From Arthrobacter globiformis (GTDB lineage: Bacteria > Actinomycetota > Actinomycetes > Actinomycetales > Micrococcaceae): a stretch of DNA of 64,000 bases. Positions 8,163 to 18,387 of this stretch are shown in pieces. Each line of letters starts with the position of its first letter. The first letter of the stretch is position 1. The stretch lies in the NCBI RefSeq assembly GCF_030818015.1, contig NZ_JAUSZX010000001.1:1550001-1614000 (forward strand), read 5' to 3'. Position numbers and translations under genes: made by a program. Under the pieces are notes generated by a model. That model did not search any database and was not told the origin of the DNA. It saw only the letters and a program-made list of their open reading frames with translations.

Positions 8163-8933
8163 TTAGTCCTCGTCGGCCAGCGTGCCGAGGTACAGCTGGA
8201 TGACCTTCGGGTCCTTCATCAGCTCACGGCCCGTGCCGGTGTACGCATCCTTGCCCTGGTCCAGGACATAACCGCGGTCGCAGATCTGCAGGCAGCGGCG
8301 GGCGTTCTGCTCCACCATGATCACGGACACGCCGGCACGGTTGATCTCGTGCACCCGCAGGAAGGTCTCATCCTGCTTGACGGGGGAGAGTCCCGCCGAC
8401 GGTTCATCCAGAAGCAGCACGGCCGGCTCCATCATCAAGGCCCGGCCCATCGCCACCATCTGCCGCTCGCCCCCGGACAGTGAGCCCGCTCTCTGAGCCC
8501 TGCGCTTACCCAGTTCCGGGAAAAGGCTGGTGACGAAGTCGAAGCGCCGCGCGAAGTCCTTGGGCCGCTGGAACATGCCCATCTGCATGTTTTCCTCAAT
8601 GGTGAGGGTGGAGAAGACGTTGTTGGTCTGGGGCACGAAACCGACGCCCTGGGTCACCAGCTTGTTCGCCTTGAGGCCCGTGAGGTCCTGTCCCCTGACC
8701 ACCACGGATCCGGAGTGCACCTTCACCAGACCGAACATGGCCTTCAGCAGTGTGGACTTGCCCGCCCCGTTCGGGCCGATGATGCCGATCAGTTCGCCCT
8801 TCCGGGCCTCGATGCTGCACCCGTTGAGGATGTTGACGCCGGGGAGGTAGCCGGCCACCAGATCGGTGACCTTGACGACGGCGCCGTCCTCGGCTGCGCT
8901 GCTTGCGGCCGGGGCCGCGCTCGTGGCACTCAT
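8163..8933 (-). CDS. livF: Branched-chain amino acid ABC transporter ATP-binding protein LivF
   Basis: 256 residues. Walker A GPNGAGKS (53-60), signature LSGGERQ (152-158) and Walker B LLLDEP (173-178) are intact, and the C-terminal YLG is typical of LivF. It energises uptake with LivG on the cytosolic face. The ATG at 8933 overlaps the livG stop (ATGA), the last of a chain of coupled junctions in this operon. An extra 17-residue Ala/Ser-rich stretch precedes the nucleotide-binding domain. Confidence 0.95.
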   Translation of the reverse strand: MSATSAAPAASSAAEDGAVVKVTDLVAGYLPGVNILNGCSIEARKGELIGIIGPNGAGKSTLLKAMFGLVKVHSGSVVVRGQDLTGLKANKLVTQGVGFVPQTNNVFSTLTIEENMQMGMFQRPKDFARRFDFVTSLFPELGKRRAQRAGSLSGGERQMVAMGRALMMEPAVLLLDEPSAGLSPVKQDETFLRVHEINRAGVSVIMVEQNARRCLQICDRGYVLDQGKDAYTGTGRELMKDPKVIQLYLGTLADED

Positions 8934-9997
8934 TCCTTGTCCTCGTCTGTGCGTCCGACGGCTGTGGATCCGGCACCTGTTGGTCCGTTGTCGGTGCCCG
9001 GTCCGGCTTCGGTGATCGTGGGCGCCACGGCGTCCACCGCGATGATGCCCGCGTCCTCGGTTCCGACGATCGATTCCTCGTCCTTGACGAGTTCCTGCTC
9101 GAGCGCCTTGATGCCCTCGGTGTCGCCGAGATCGACGTCGTGGTGGGCGCCCAGGTAGGCGTCGATGACGGCGGGGTCCTTCATGACCTCGCCCGGGGGA
9201 CCCTCGGCCACGATCTTTCCTTCGGCCATGACCACCACCCAGTCCGCGATGTGCCGGACCATGTGCATGTCGTGTTCCACGAAGAGGACCGTCATGCCTT
9301 CGGACTTGAGGTTCTTGATGTGGTCCAGCAGCGACTGCGTCAGCGCCGGATTGACCCCAGCCATCGGTTCGTCCAGCATCACCAGCTTGGGCCGGACCAT
9401 CAGGGACCGGGCCATTTCCAGCAGCTTGCGCTGGCCGCCGGACAGCGACGCCGCGTAGTCGTCCTTCTTGGTGTCGAGCTTGAACTTCTCCAGCAGGACG
9501 TTGGCGTGCTCGGTGATTTCCTTTTCGCGGCCGCCCCAGATGTTCTTGAACAGGGCCTTGGACAGCCTCTCGCCCGGCTGGTTGGAAGCGCCGAGCCGCA
9601 TGTTTTCCATGACCGTCAGCTTCCCCATGACCTTGGTGAGCTGGAACGTGCGGACCATGCCCATCCTGGCCACCTTGTAGGAGGACACCCCGGCGATGCT
9701 CTGGCCCTCGAACTGCCACTTGCCCGAGTTAGGCGTGTCAAAGCCGGTGAGCAGGTTGAACAGGGTGGTCTTGCCGGCCCCGTTGGGGCCGATCAGGGCG
9801 GTGATCTTGTGCCGCGGGATCTCCAGGTAGTCGACGTCGACGGCGTTGATGCCGCCGAAGCTGCGGGTGACGTTTTCTGCGACGACGATCGCATCCCGCT
9901 TCTTGCAGCCCGGGGTGTTGTCCCCGACGGCGATCGGCCGGGCGTCCGTCATGTAGTCGACGCCCGCTTCCATTGATTCTTCGCTGTGCTTGCTCAT
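8930..9997 (-). CDS. livG: Branched-chain amino acid ABC transporter ATP-binding protein LivG
   Basis: 355 residues. Walker A GPNGAGKT (70-77), LSGGQRK (185-191) and MLDEPMAGVNP are intact. LivG proteins usually end near the YLG motif, about residue 280 here. This one continues for about 75 acidic, Gly/Thr-rich residues with no recognised domain. The start overlaps the livM stop and the end overlaps the livF start, both by ATGA. An internal ATG (residue 16) is an alternative start. Confidence 0.94.
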   Translation of the reverse strand: MSKHSEESMEAGVDYMTDARPIAVGDNTPGCKKRDAIVVAENVTRSFGGINAVDVDYLEIPRHKITALIGPNGAGKTTLFNLLTGFDTPNSGKWQFEGQSIAGVSSYKVARMGMVRTFQLTKVMGKLTVMENMRLGASNQPGERLSKALFKNIWGGREKEITEHANVLLEKFKLDTKKDDYAASLSGGQRKLLEMARSLMVRPKLVMLDEPMAGVNPALTQSLLDHIKNLKSEGMTVLFVEHDMHMVRHIADWVVVMAEGKIVAEGPPGEVMKDPAVIDAYLGAHHDVDLGDTEGIKALEQELVKDEESIVGTEDAGIIAVDAVAPTITEAGPGTDNGPTGAGSTAVGRTDEDKE

Positions 9998-10962
9998 GCG
10001 AACGCCAGCTCCTTCTTGTTGCCAAAGACACCCTGGGGCCTGAAGATCATCAGCAGCATCAGGGCGATGCCCACCAGGATGTAGCGCAGCTGGCCTGCCT
10101 GGACCGTGGTCAGCCAGGTCACCGCGCCGGATTCGATGAGACCGTACAGGACGCCCTGCGTGAGGGACAGGACCACCCAGAAGATCATGGCGCCTATCAC
10201 CGGACCCAGGACCGTGGCCATGCCGCCCAGCAGCAGGCAGGTCCAGAGGAAGAACGTCAGCTCGGTGCCGTAATTGGCGGGCTGCACGGCACCGCGGGGG
10301 AGCGTGAAGATCATCCCGGCCAGCGCTCCGAAGATGCCGCCGATCACCAGTGCCTGCATCTTGTGCGCGTAAACGTTCTTGCCGAGCGAGCGCACGGCGT
10401 TCTCGTCCTCGCGGATGCCCTTCAGGACACGGCCCCAGGGGCTGCGCATCAGGAGCCAGACGAGGACGCAGCCGACGGCCACCAGTCCCCAGCCCACCAC
10501 CCGGATGAAGAAGTCACGGTTGTTCATGCCGAAGTAGGAGCCCTCCGGGAAGGGGTTCATCGTATAGAACCCGCCCTCGAAGGCGGCGAGGCCGTTGGCG
10601 GAACCGGTCACCGACGTGAGCTGGTTGGTGGTGACCACGTAGCGGACAATTTCGGCCGCCGCAATGGTGACGATGGCCAGGTAGTCGGCCCGCAGGCGGA
10701 GGGTGGGAATGCCCAGCACCAGCGCAAAGAGCACGGAACAGATGACGGCGATCAGGAGGCCGACAAAGAATGGCACCCGGAAGGTGAGTGTGGAGATGGC
10801 AAAGCCGTAGGCTCCCACCGCCATGAAGCCTGCCTGGCCGAAGTTCAGCAGGCCCGAGTAGCCGAAGTGCACCGCGAGGCCGAGGGCGGCGAGGGCGTAC
10901 GCCGCCGTCGTCGGGCTGAAAAGTTCGCCAGCCGCGCTGGAAAGAATAAATCCGAAGTCCAT
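9994..10962 (-). CDS. livM: Branched-chain amino acid ABC transporter permease LivM
   Basis: 322 residues of hydrophobic permease with about eight to nine membrane helices. It has the LivM-type motifs HFGYSGLLNFGQAGFMAVGAY and GRVLKGIREDENAVRSLGKN (the cytosolic loop that docks the ATPase). It forms the membrane channel with LivH. It begins 9 nt after livH and ends in an ATGA overlap with livG. Confidence 0.95.
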   Translation of the reverse strand: MDFGFILSSAAGELFSPTTAAYALAALGLAVHFGYSGLLNFGQAGFMAVGAYGFAISTLTFRVPFFVGLLIAVICSVLFALVLGIPTLRLRADYLAIVTIAAAEIVRYVVTTNQLTSVTGSANGLAAFEGGFYTMNPFPEGSYFGMNNRDFFIRVVGWGLVAVGCVLVWLLMRSPWGRVLKGIREDENAVRSLGKNVYAHKMQALVIGGIFGALAGMIFTLPRGAVQPANYGTELTFFLWTCLLLGGMATVLGPVIGAMIFWVVLSLTQGVLYGLIESGAVTWLTTVQAGQLRYILVGIALMLLMIFRPQGVFGNKKELAFA

Positions 10963-10971
10963 GGCTGTCTC

Positions 10972-12312
10972 CTAACCCACGCGCTCGCGGCGGCCCAGGA
11001 TGCCCTGTGGCCGGAACAAGAGGACGACGATCATAATGAAGAGTGCTCCCACGTATTTGAGGTCGGCCGCCAGGCCGAACACGGTGGTCAGTTCGACGAA
11101 GATGCCGACGATGACGGAGCCGATGAGAGCGCCGAAAACGGTGCCCAGTCCACCGAGGGTCACGCCGGCGAAGATGAGCAGCAGGATCTGCGAGCCCATG
11201 TCGAAGGTGACGCCGGGCCGGTAATAGGCCCAGAGGATGCCTCCCAGTGAAGCCAGCACCCCGCCCACGATCCAGACCAGGCGGATGACGCCGTCGACAT
11301 CGATCCCGGAGGCGGCGGCCAGGGCCGGATTGTCGGCCACGGCACGGGTTGCCTTGCCGAGCCTGGTCTTCAGCAGGATGATGCCGATGAGTGCGATCAC
11401 GACGGCACTAATGACCAGTGACCACAGGTTGTTGGGGGAGATGGAGACCGGGCCGAGCTGGATTTCCGCGCTCTGTGCAAACGGAAGCTGCTGCGTGGCG
11501 CCGCCGAAGTAGAACTGGATGATGTAGCGGACGGCCAGGGCCAGCCCGATGCTCACGATCATCATCGGCACCAGGCCGGTGCCGCGGCGGCGCAGCGGAC
11601 GCCAGAGCCCGGCGTCCTGCGCGTAGCCAAAGAGTCCGCCACCGAGCAGTGCCAGGATTATGGCCAGCCAGAAGGGCAGGTTCATGGCGCTGAATGCAAA
11701 GACCAGCACGGCGCCGAGGGTCACCATCTCGCCGTGCGCAAAGTTGGTGAGGCCAGTGGTACCGAAGATCAGGGACAGGCCTACGGAAGCGAGGGCCAGC
11801 AGAAGGCCGAAGCTAAGGCCGGCCACGAGCCTGTTGAGCAGGTTCTGGCCGAAGTCCTGCTGCTGCACCACGATGCCCTTGCCGAAGGCGAAGATGACCG
11901 AGAGGTTTGACGTCTGGCTAAAGGTGACGGTACGGGGGTTCGACTGGCCTTCGGCGAGCTTGATTCCTTCCGGAAGCGTGGATTCGTCGAGCTGGATCTC
12001 GTAGGTGCCCTGGGTGGGAACACCGATCCGCCAGGATCCGTTGGCGCCCGAGGTTGCCTCCCCGGTGAAGGTCCCGCTCTTGGCGGTGATCTTCACGCCT
12101 TCGATGGGGCGCCGTGTATCGTCGCGGAGAAACCCGCTGATGGTGTCCTGGAACTGCTGGTTCGACGGGGGTGGTGTCGGAGCCGGAGTGGCGCCCTGCG
12201 ATGCCGGCGCTGCGACAAGCAAAAGTGCCACGACGGCGGAGGCAATGGCCCCCCAAACCTTCAGCAGCCCGGCCGGCCGCCAGAGAGGCAGCCCTCTCGG
12301 TGTGCGTCTCAA
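10972..12312 (-). CDS. livH: Branched-chain amino acid ABC transporter permease LivH with secreted N-terminal domain
   Basis: About 446 residues. A signal-peptide-like helix (about 20-40, ending in APASQGA) and a Pro-rich linker lead into a beta-rich domain resembling carboxypeptidase-regulatory/Ig-like folds (about 55-145: SGFLRDDTRRPIEGVKITAKSG and GTYEIQL). The canonical LivH permease follows from about 155 (GLTNFAHGEMVTLGA and the RAVADNPALAAASGID docking loop). Ordinary LivH has about 290 residues. The GTG at 12327 has no ribosome site, whereas the TTG at 12312 lies 7 nt after GGAGG, so TTG is chosen. It heads the livHMGF operon. Confidence 0.92.
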   Translation of the reverse strand: MRRTPRGLPLWRPAGLLKVWGAIASAVVALLLVAAPASQGATPAPTPPPSNQQFQDTISGFLRDDTRRPIEGVKITAKSGTFTGEATSGANGSWRIGVPTQGTYEIQLDESTLPEGIKLAEGQSNPRTVTFSQTSNLSVIFAFGKGIVVQQQDFGQNLLNRLVAGLSFGLLLALASVGLSLIFGTTGLTNFAHGEMVTLGAVLVFAFSAMNLPFWLAIILALLGGGLFGYAQDAGLWRPLRRRGTGLVPMMIVSIGLALAVRYIIQFYFGGATQQLPFAQSAEIQLGPVSISPNNLWSLVISAVVIALIGIILLKTRLGKATRAVADNPALAAASGIDVDGVIRLVWIVGGVLASLGGILWAYYRPGVTFDMGSQILLLIFAGVTLGGLGTVFGALIGSVIVGIFVELTTVFGLAADLKYVGALFIMIVVLLFRPQGILGRRERVG

Positions 12313-12413
12313 ATTGAAAACCTCCACGTGGGGGTGGTTGCGGCTGCCTCATTGCAGCCGCTGCGAACGGAGGGTGGCGTATATCCTTGCTGGTGGAGCA
12401 GGTATTGACTAGC

Positions 12414-12429
12414 TGTGATATTCGTCACC
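12414..12429. promoter_or_regulatory. CRP/GlxR-like operator upstream of livHMGF
   Basis: TGTGATATTCGTCACC matches TGTGA-N6-TCACA except for the last base. It lies about 100 nt upstream of the livH start and 190 nt from the divergent Bax-inhibitor gene. A second site of the same type precedes the binding-protein gene of this transporter. Confidence 0.55.
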
Positions 12430-12615
12430 CTGATCCGCTTATCGTACATTGCAAGCAGTACAAACCGCGGGGGCGGAGCTGACCATCAGATAGCGATCCG
12501 GTAACAACTGAAATGCCCCGCCACCAGCAGGAACTTTCCGGGTCGCTGGTCCGTGGAAATTGATAGCGTGACCAGTAGATTCATCACTTGACCCCATACA
12601 TGGAGGACACCCGCA

Positions 12616-13551
12616 ATGGCACTTGGCGGAAACCCGATCTTCAACGGAAAGAATTTCCGTGGAGCCACCCAGGCACCGCCTGTCCCGCAGGCGTACGGCC
12701 ACAACAACTACGGCCAGAACCAGTTCGGCCAGCCGGCGTACGGCCAGGGCCGCGGCCCCGGCCAGGTCATGGACGCACAGTCCGGCTGGATGTCACAGCA
12801 GCAGAACATGTCCAACGACCAGCTGCAGCAGATGTACAACCGGCCTGCCGCCGGGCCGTCCGAAACCGGGCGGATGACCTTCGACGACGTCATCGTCAAG
12901 ACTGCCGTCTGCCTCGCTGCAGTGGTGGCCGGTGCCGCCGTCACGCTGGTCGTGGCCCTGCCGCTCGCCAGCATGCTCATGATCGTCGGTGCCCTGGGCG
13001 GCTTTGTGCTGGCCCTGGTCAACACGTTCAAGAAGCAGCCCTCGCCTGCGCTCATCCTGGCCTACGCGGCCCTCGAGGGACTGTTCCTCGGCGGCCTGAC
13101 CCGCATCCTTGACGGGATGTACCCGGGCGTCGGCCTGCAGGCGGTCATCGGCACGCTGTCGGTTTTCGCCGTGACGCTGGTCCTCTTCAAGAGCGGCAAG
13201 GTCCGTGCGACGCCCAAGGCGATGCGCTTCTTCATGATCGCCACCATCGGCTACGCGGTCTTCGCAGTGATCAACATGATCATGATGTGGACCGGCGCGG
13301 TGGATTCGCCCTTCGGCCTGCGCACGAGCTTTGAGATCGCCGGCATTCCGCTGGGCGTGTTCATCGGCCTGCTCGCAATTGGCCTCGCTGCCTTCTCGCT
13401 GATCATGGACTTCACCAGCATTGAGGCCGGAGTCCGCAGCGGAGCGCCGGAGCGCTTCTCCTGGACCGCCGCCTTCGGCCTGACCGTCACACTCGTGTGG
13501 CTGTACGTGGAAATCATCCGCCTGCTGGCCATCCTCCGCGGCGACGACTGA
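12616..13551 (+). CDS. Bax inhibitor-1/YccA family membrane protein
   Basis: 311 residues. A cytosolic N-terminal segment of about 85 residues is rich in Gly, Gln, Asn, Tyr and Pro. Seven predicted membrane helices of the BI-1/YccA-like family follow (PALILAYAALEGLFLGGLTRILD, DFTSIEAGVRSGAPERFSW). The function in actinobacteria is not established; relatives act in membrane stress or ion leakage. The RBS GGAGGA lies 8 nt before ATG. It stands alone, with a terminator behind it. Confidence 0.88.
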   Translation: MALGGNPIFNGKNFRGATQAPPVPQAYGHNNYGQNQFGQPAYGQGRGPGQVMDAQSGWMSQQQNMSNDQLQQMYNRPAAGPSETGRMTFDDVIVKTAVCLAAVVAGAAVTLVVALPLASMLMIVGALGGFVLALVNTFKKQPSPALILAYAALEGLFLGGLTRILDGMYPGVGLQAVIGTLSVFAVTLVLFKSGKVRATPKAMRFFMIATIGYAVFAVINMIMMWTGAVDSPFGLRTSFEIAGIPLGVFIGLLAIGLAAFSLIMDFTSIEAGVRSGAPERFSWTAAFGLTVTLVWLYVEIIRLLAILRGDD

Positions 13552-13590
13552 CACCCAGCCCGGCAGACCGCCGCCGTGCGTCCTTAAAGA

Positions 13591-13622
13591 GAGTGGGTCC
13601 CGCCAACCGGCGGGGCCCACTC
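13591..13622. terminator. Terminator hairpin between Bax-inhibitor and thiolase genes
   Basis: 13591-13604 pairs with 13609-13622 (14 bp with one G-T pair, AACC loop). The flanking genes are convergent. Confidence 0.8.
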
Positions 13623-13649
13623 CCGTGTTAAGGCACTCCCGCGTTAAGG

Positions 13650-14888
13650 CTAGGTGAGGCGCTCCAGCACCGCGGCCATGCCCTGCCCGCCGCCGACGCA
13701 GAGGGTGGCGAGGCCCATCGTCCCGTCCGTCTCGCGCAGGCCGTTGAGCAGCGTGGTGGTCATCCGTGCGCCGGTCATGCCGAACGGATGGCCCAGCGCG
13801 ATGGCGCCGCCGTGGACGTTGAGCCTCGCGGGGTCGATTTTCAGTTCGCGGGCGCTGGCCACCACCTGCACGGCGAAGGCCTCGTTGAGCTCCACGAGGT
13901 CGATGTCCCGCATGTCCAGGCGGGCGCGGGCCAGAGCCTGCCGGGAGGCTTCCACCGGCCCCATCCCCATCAGCTCGGGGGACAGGGCGGTGGCCGCAGT
14001 GGAGACGATCCTGGCCAGCGGCTCCAGCCCCAGGTCCCGGGCGAGGTCGTAGCTCATGACGACCAGGGCGGCGGCGCCGTCATTGAGGGGGCACGCATTG
14101 CCTGCCGTGACGGTTCCCTCCCGGCGGAAGACCGGCTGCAGGGCGCTCACCGCTTCGAGGGTCACGCCCGGCCGGGGCGAGTCGTCCCGGTCCACCACCG
14201 TGCCGTCGCGCCGCTGGTACGGTGTGATTTCGCGGGCGTAGAAGCCCGAGGCGATCGCGGCCTCGGCCCTGTTCTGGCTCAGGACGGCCCATTCGTCCTG
14301 GTCCGCGCGGCTGACCCCGTAGGACGCGGCCACGTTCTCGGCCGTCTGGCCCATGGCGATGTAGATGTCCGGCATGCGGCCGCCCAGCCGCGGATCCGTC
14401 CAGGGCGTGTTCGACTCGGCACGCGCGGCCGTACGCTGGCGGGCCGGCTCGAACAGCGGGTTGTGGTTCTGGGCCCCCGTTTCACCGGCCCCGGCCCAGT
14501 CCTGGTAGCGCGAGACGGCTTCGACGCCGGCCGCCACGAACGCCTGGCCCTCGCCCGCGCGGATGGCATGGAAGGCCATCCGGAGGGTCTGCAGGCTGGA
14601 GGCACAGAACCTGTTGACGGTGGCGGCGGGCACGTCGTCCAGTCCCGTGAGGATGGTGACAACGCGGGCCATATTCGAGCCCGCCTCGCCGCTCGGTTCG
14701 GCGCAGCCGAGGTAGAGGTCGTCCAGGCCCGGCCCGCTGTCTCCCGTGGGGTCGAACGCCGGCAGTTTGGCCAGCGCCGCGCTGACCATGGCCGCCGCCA
14801 GATCGTCCGGCCGCTCGTCCTTCAGCGACCCCTTGAAAGCGCGGCCGATCGGGCTTCTGGCGGTTGAAACAATGACTGCTTCAGACAT
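13650..14888 (-). CDS. Acetyl-CoA C-acyltransferase (thiolase)
   Basis: 412 residues. The active-site Cys95 lies in NRFCASSLQ, His367 in GHPFGMTGAR, and the second Cys397 in LCVGGGQG, so the catalytic set is complete. It cleaves 3-ketoacyl-CoA (beta-oxidation) or condenses acetyl-CoA. No fadB or acyl-CoA dehydrogenase is adjacent, so the physiological direction is unclear. A TAGGCT -10 box 6 nt before the ATG supports this start and a leaderless mRNA. Confidence 0.93.
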   Translation of the reverse strand: MSEAVIVSTARSPIGRAFKGSLKDERPDDLAAAMVSAALAKLPAFDPTGDSGPGLDDLYLGCAEPSGEAGSNMARVVTILTGLDDVPAATVNRFCASSLQTLRMAFHAIRAGEGQAFVAAGVEAVSRYQDWAGAGETGAQNHNPLFEPARQRTAARAESNTPWTDPRLGGRMPDIYIAMGQTAENVAASYGVSRADQDEWAVLSQNRAEAAIASGFYAREITPYQRRDGTVVDRDDSPRPGVTLEAVSALQPVFRREGTVTAGNACPLNDGAAALVVMSYDLARDLGLEPLARIVSTAATALSPELMGMGPVEASRQALARARLDMRDIDLVELNEAFAVQVVASARELKIDPARLNVHGGAIALGHPFGMTGARMTTTLLNGLRETDGTMGLATLCVGGGQGMAAVLERLT

Positions 14889-14894
14889 GCGACC

Positions 14895-14900
14895 AGCCTA
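14895..14900 (-). promoter_or_regulatory. -10 box TAGGCT for thiolase, leaderless type
   Basis: On the minus strand TAGGCT is followed by 6 nt and the ATG. No ribosome-binding site is present. Confidence 0.6.
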
Positions 14901-14923
14901 CGCCCGTGGCCATGCATTAACAG

Positions 14924-16077
14924 CTACGCCAGCCGCATTGCCCCGGCCGCCGGGGTGACCGTGAAGATGTCCGGCGCGGTGTACCCCGCCTCCGCGAAGG
15001 CCCGTACGACGGCGGTACGCACTTTCTGTTCCTCGCTCACCGGGGTCAGGGCGATGGCGGCGCCGCCGAAACCGCCGCCGGTCATCCGTGCGCCGATGGC
15101 GCCGTTGGCCCGGGAGGTATCGACGGCGAGATCCAGTTCGGCGCACGAGATCTCAAAGTCGTCGCGCATGGACGCATGGCTGGCGTCGAGCAGGTCGCCG
15201 ATCGCCGACGGGCCCTGTTGCCCGAGGAGTTCCACGGTTTGCAGTACGCGGTCGTTCTCGGTGACGACGTGCCGGACGCGGCGGAAGGTGACCTCGTCCA
15301 GCAGCCCGCTGGCCTCCTCCAGATCGCCCGGGGTGACGTCCCGGAGCGCCTTGACGGCCAGCACTTCGGCGCCCAGTTCGCAGGACGCCCGGCGCGACGC
15401 GTAGCCGCCGTCGGCATGGGAATGGGACACCTTGGTGTCGATGACCAGCAGGACAAGGCCGGCCGCCTCGGCCTCGAAGGGGACCAGTTGGACACTCTGG
15501 TCCCGGCAGTCCAGGAACACAGCGTGGCCCTTCGAGCCGCGCAGCGAGGCGGACTGGTCCATGATGCCCGTCGGTGCGCCGACAAAGTCGTTCTCCGCAC
15601 GCTGGGTGGCCAGCACCATGTCCTCCGGGCCCATGCCTGCTCCGGTGAGGTCGTTCAGTGCCGAGATCACCGCGCATTCAATGGCGTGCGAAGAGGACAG
15701 CCCGGCGCCGAGGGGCACGTCGGAGTCCAGCAGCAGGTCCAGGCCCGGGACGTCGATGCCGCGCTGCTGCAGGGACCAGATGACGCCCAACGGGTACTTG
15801 GTCCAGCCCTTGGCCGTCCCGGCCTCCAGCGAAGCTGTGTCCGCCGTCGTGACTCCCTGGTCGCCGTAGGTCGAGAGCAGCCGAATGGCGGAACCGGGGC
15901 GGACCGCCACGGCCACCCGGGCGGTCCGGTCGATGGCGAACGGCAGCACGAAGCCCTCGTTGTAGTCCGTGTGCTCGCCGATCAGGTTGACCCGGCCGGG
16001 AGCCTGCCACACGCCGTCGGGCTGGCGGCCGAATGCGGCGAAGAACCGGGCCTCGAGGTCGGTGGTGGCGGGGGCGG

Positions 16078-16081
<4 letters not shown>
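14924..16081 (-). CDS. galK: Galactokinase
   Basis: 385 residues of the GHMP kinase family. The galactokinase signature APGRVNLIGEHTDYNEG begins at residue 27, the ATP loop is PLGAGLSSSHA, and the C-terminal motif is GGFGGAAIAL. It phosphorylates galactose to galactose-1-phosphate in the cytosol, the first committed Leloir step. Its ATG overlaps the galT stop (ATGA). It is the last gene of deoR-galT-galK. Confidence 0.96.
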
Positions 16082-17252
<1,171 letters not shown>

Positions 17253-17256
<4 letters not shown>

Positions 17257-18203
17257 GCGTCATTTCCTTTGAACGCGGTAGCCGGCGTCTGGCCGTCCGG
17301 GAGGCTGGTGGGCTGGGCGGGGAGGGGGTCGTTGTGAGGGGTGGGCAGCAGCTCAGGGCGTTCCCAGCCTTGGGAACGCCCTGAGCTGCTACCCAGTTGG
17401 GAGGCGGGGGCAGCAGTTAGGCGCGCCAGCCGCAGTTCGCCGACGGACTGCCGGAGCAGCTCCTCGGCGGCAGGGCCGGCGGACCCCGTGCTGATCCGGT
17501 CGTCGGTGATGAGGGTGCCGACGGCAGACAGCGGGGCGATCCCGGCGAGCCCCACGGTCCCGTACTTGGTGGCGTCCGCGAGCACTGCCAGCTGGTCCGA
17601 TGCCGTGATCATGGCGGCGTTGACCTCGGACTCGAGCAGGTTCGGCGAGGTGATGCCGGCCTTCGGGTCGAAGCCGTGCACGCCCATGAAGCACACGTCG
17701 GCGTGAAGGTTGTCCAGGGCGTGCACTGCCACCGGGCCAACAAGGGCCTCGGACGGTGTGCGCTGACCGCCCAGGATCACGGTGCGGATGCCGCCGTCAC
17801 CGGCCGCCGCCAGGGCGTTGGCCACCATGAGGGAGTTGGTGGCCACCGTGAGCCCGAGATCCCGGGGGAGCAGCCGCGCCAGCTCATGGGTGGTGGTGCC
17901 GCCGGAAACCAGCAGGGTCATGCCGGGGCGGAGCAGCGTGAGCGCCTCCTCGGCGATGGCCCGTTTCGCGTCAGCTTCCCGGGCCGACTTTGCGCCGAAG
18001 CCCGGTTCGAGGGCGCTGGACGCGGCGGCGCGTGTGGCGCCGCCGTGAACCCGCAGCAGCAGGCCTTCGGCGTCGAGCGCGTCGATGTCGCGCCGGACGG
18101 TCATCTCGGAGACACGGAGCAGGTCCGCGAGTGCCGCGACGCGGACCGTCCCTTCGGAATCGAGCTCCTGGAGGATGAGGTGCTGCCGCTGTGTTGCGAG
18201 CAC
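17253..18203 (-). CDS. DeoR/GlpR-family transcriptional regulator, probable galactose-operon repressor
   Basis: 316 residues. An N-terminal winged helix (about 1-57, VSEMTVRRDIDALDAEGLLLRVHGG) is followed by the DeoR sugar-phosphate sensor domain (LLVSGGTTTHELARLLP, NSLMVANALA, GVHGFDPKAGITSPNLLES). Family members usually end soon after the stretch near residue 262. Here a non-conserved tail of about 50 residues follows, partly encoded by a long palindrome (17342-17395). Co-translation with galTK suggests control of galactose use, with a phosphorylated sugar as inducer (inference). Confidence 0.9.
17342..17395. repeat. Perfect 20-bp inverted repeat inside the 3' end of the deoR-family gene
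   Basis: 17347-17366 pairs perfectly with 17371-17390 around a GCCT loop. After one mismatch, four more pairs extend it to 17342-17395. Because it is a palindrome, both strands encode nearly the same peptide (GSSSGRSQ, WERPELLP). Confidence 0.9.
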
Positions 18204-18289
18204 GTCGCTCCTCCTTTCCTTGCGGGCTCAGTGCCTGCTCCGGCGGCTGTGGGCCCGGTCACTACTTGTGGCTGTTTCCATTGTGCCAC

Positions 18290-18332
18290 AAAGCGATCAA
18301 AAACAAATACTTTCTAACAAAAGATAACAATA
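18290..18332. promoter_or_regulatory. AT-rich promoter/operator island between deoR-galTK and galM
   Basis: A 43-bp AT-rich island stands out in a GC-rich background, with repeated AACAAA/ATCAAAAACAAA tracts. On the minus strand, TTTGTTTTTGAT resembles operators of DeoR-family regulators. It is the probable control region for the divergent regulator operon; the exact boxes are uncertain. Confidence 0.4.
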
Positions 18333-18375
18333 GATGGTCGTGGCGGGCGGTGCATGTGCAGTGGTGCGTGCGTTG

Positions 18376-18381
18376 TACGGT
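18376..18381 (+). promoter_or_regulatory. -10 box TACGGT for galM, leaderless type
   Basis: TACGGT lies 6 nt before the ATG at 18388. This argues against the in-frame upstream ATG at 18334. Confidence 0.5.
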
Positions 18382-18387
18382 AGGTCC

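Noticed and set aside
9973..11250. A 425-codon open frame opposite livM/livH
   Set aside because: His/Gln/Glu/Asp-rich translation with no hydrophobic core or motif; it mirrors the permease genes.
18334..18387. Upstream ATG for the aldose epimerase gene
   Set aside because: The TACGGT -10 box lies 6 nt before ATG 18388, so the upstream ATG would not be transcribed from that promoter.
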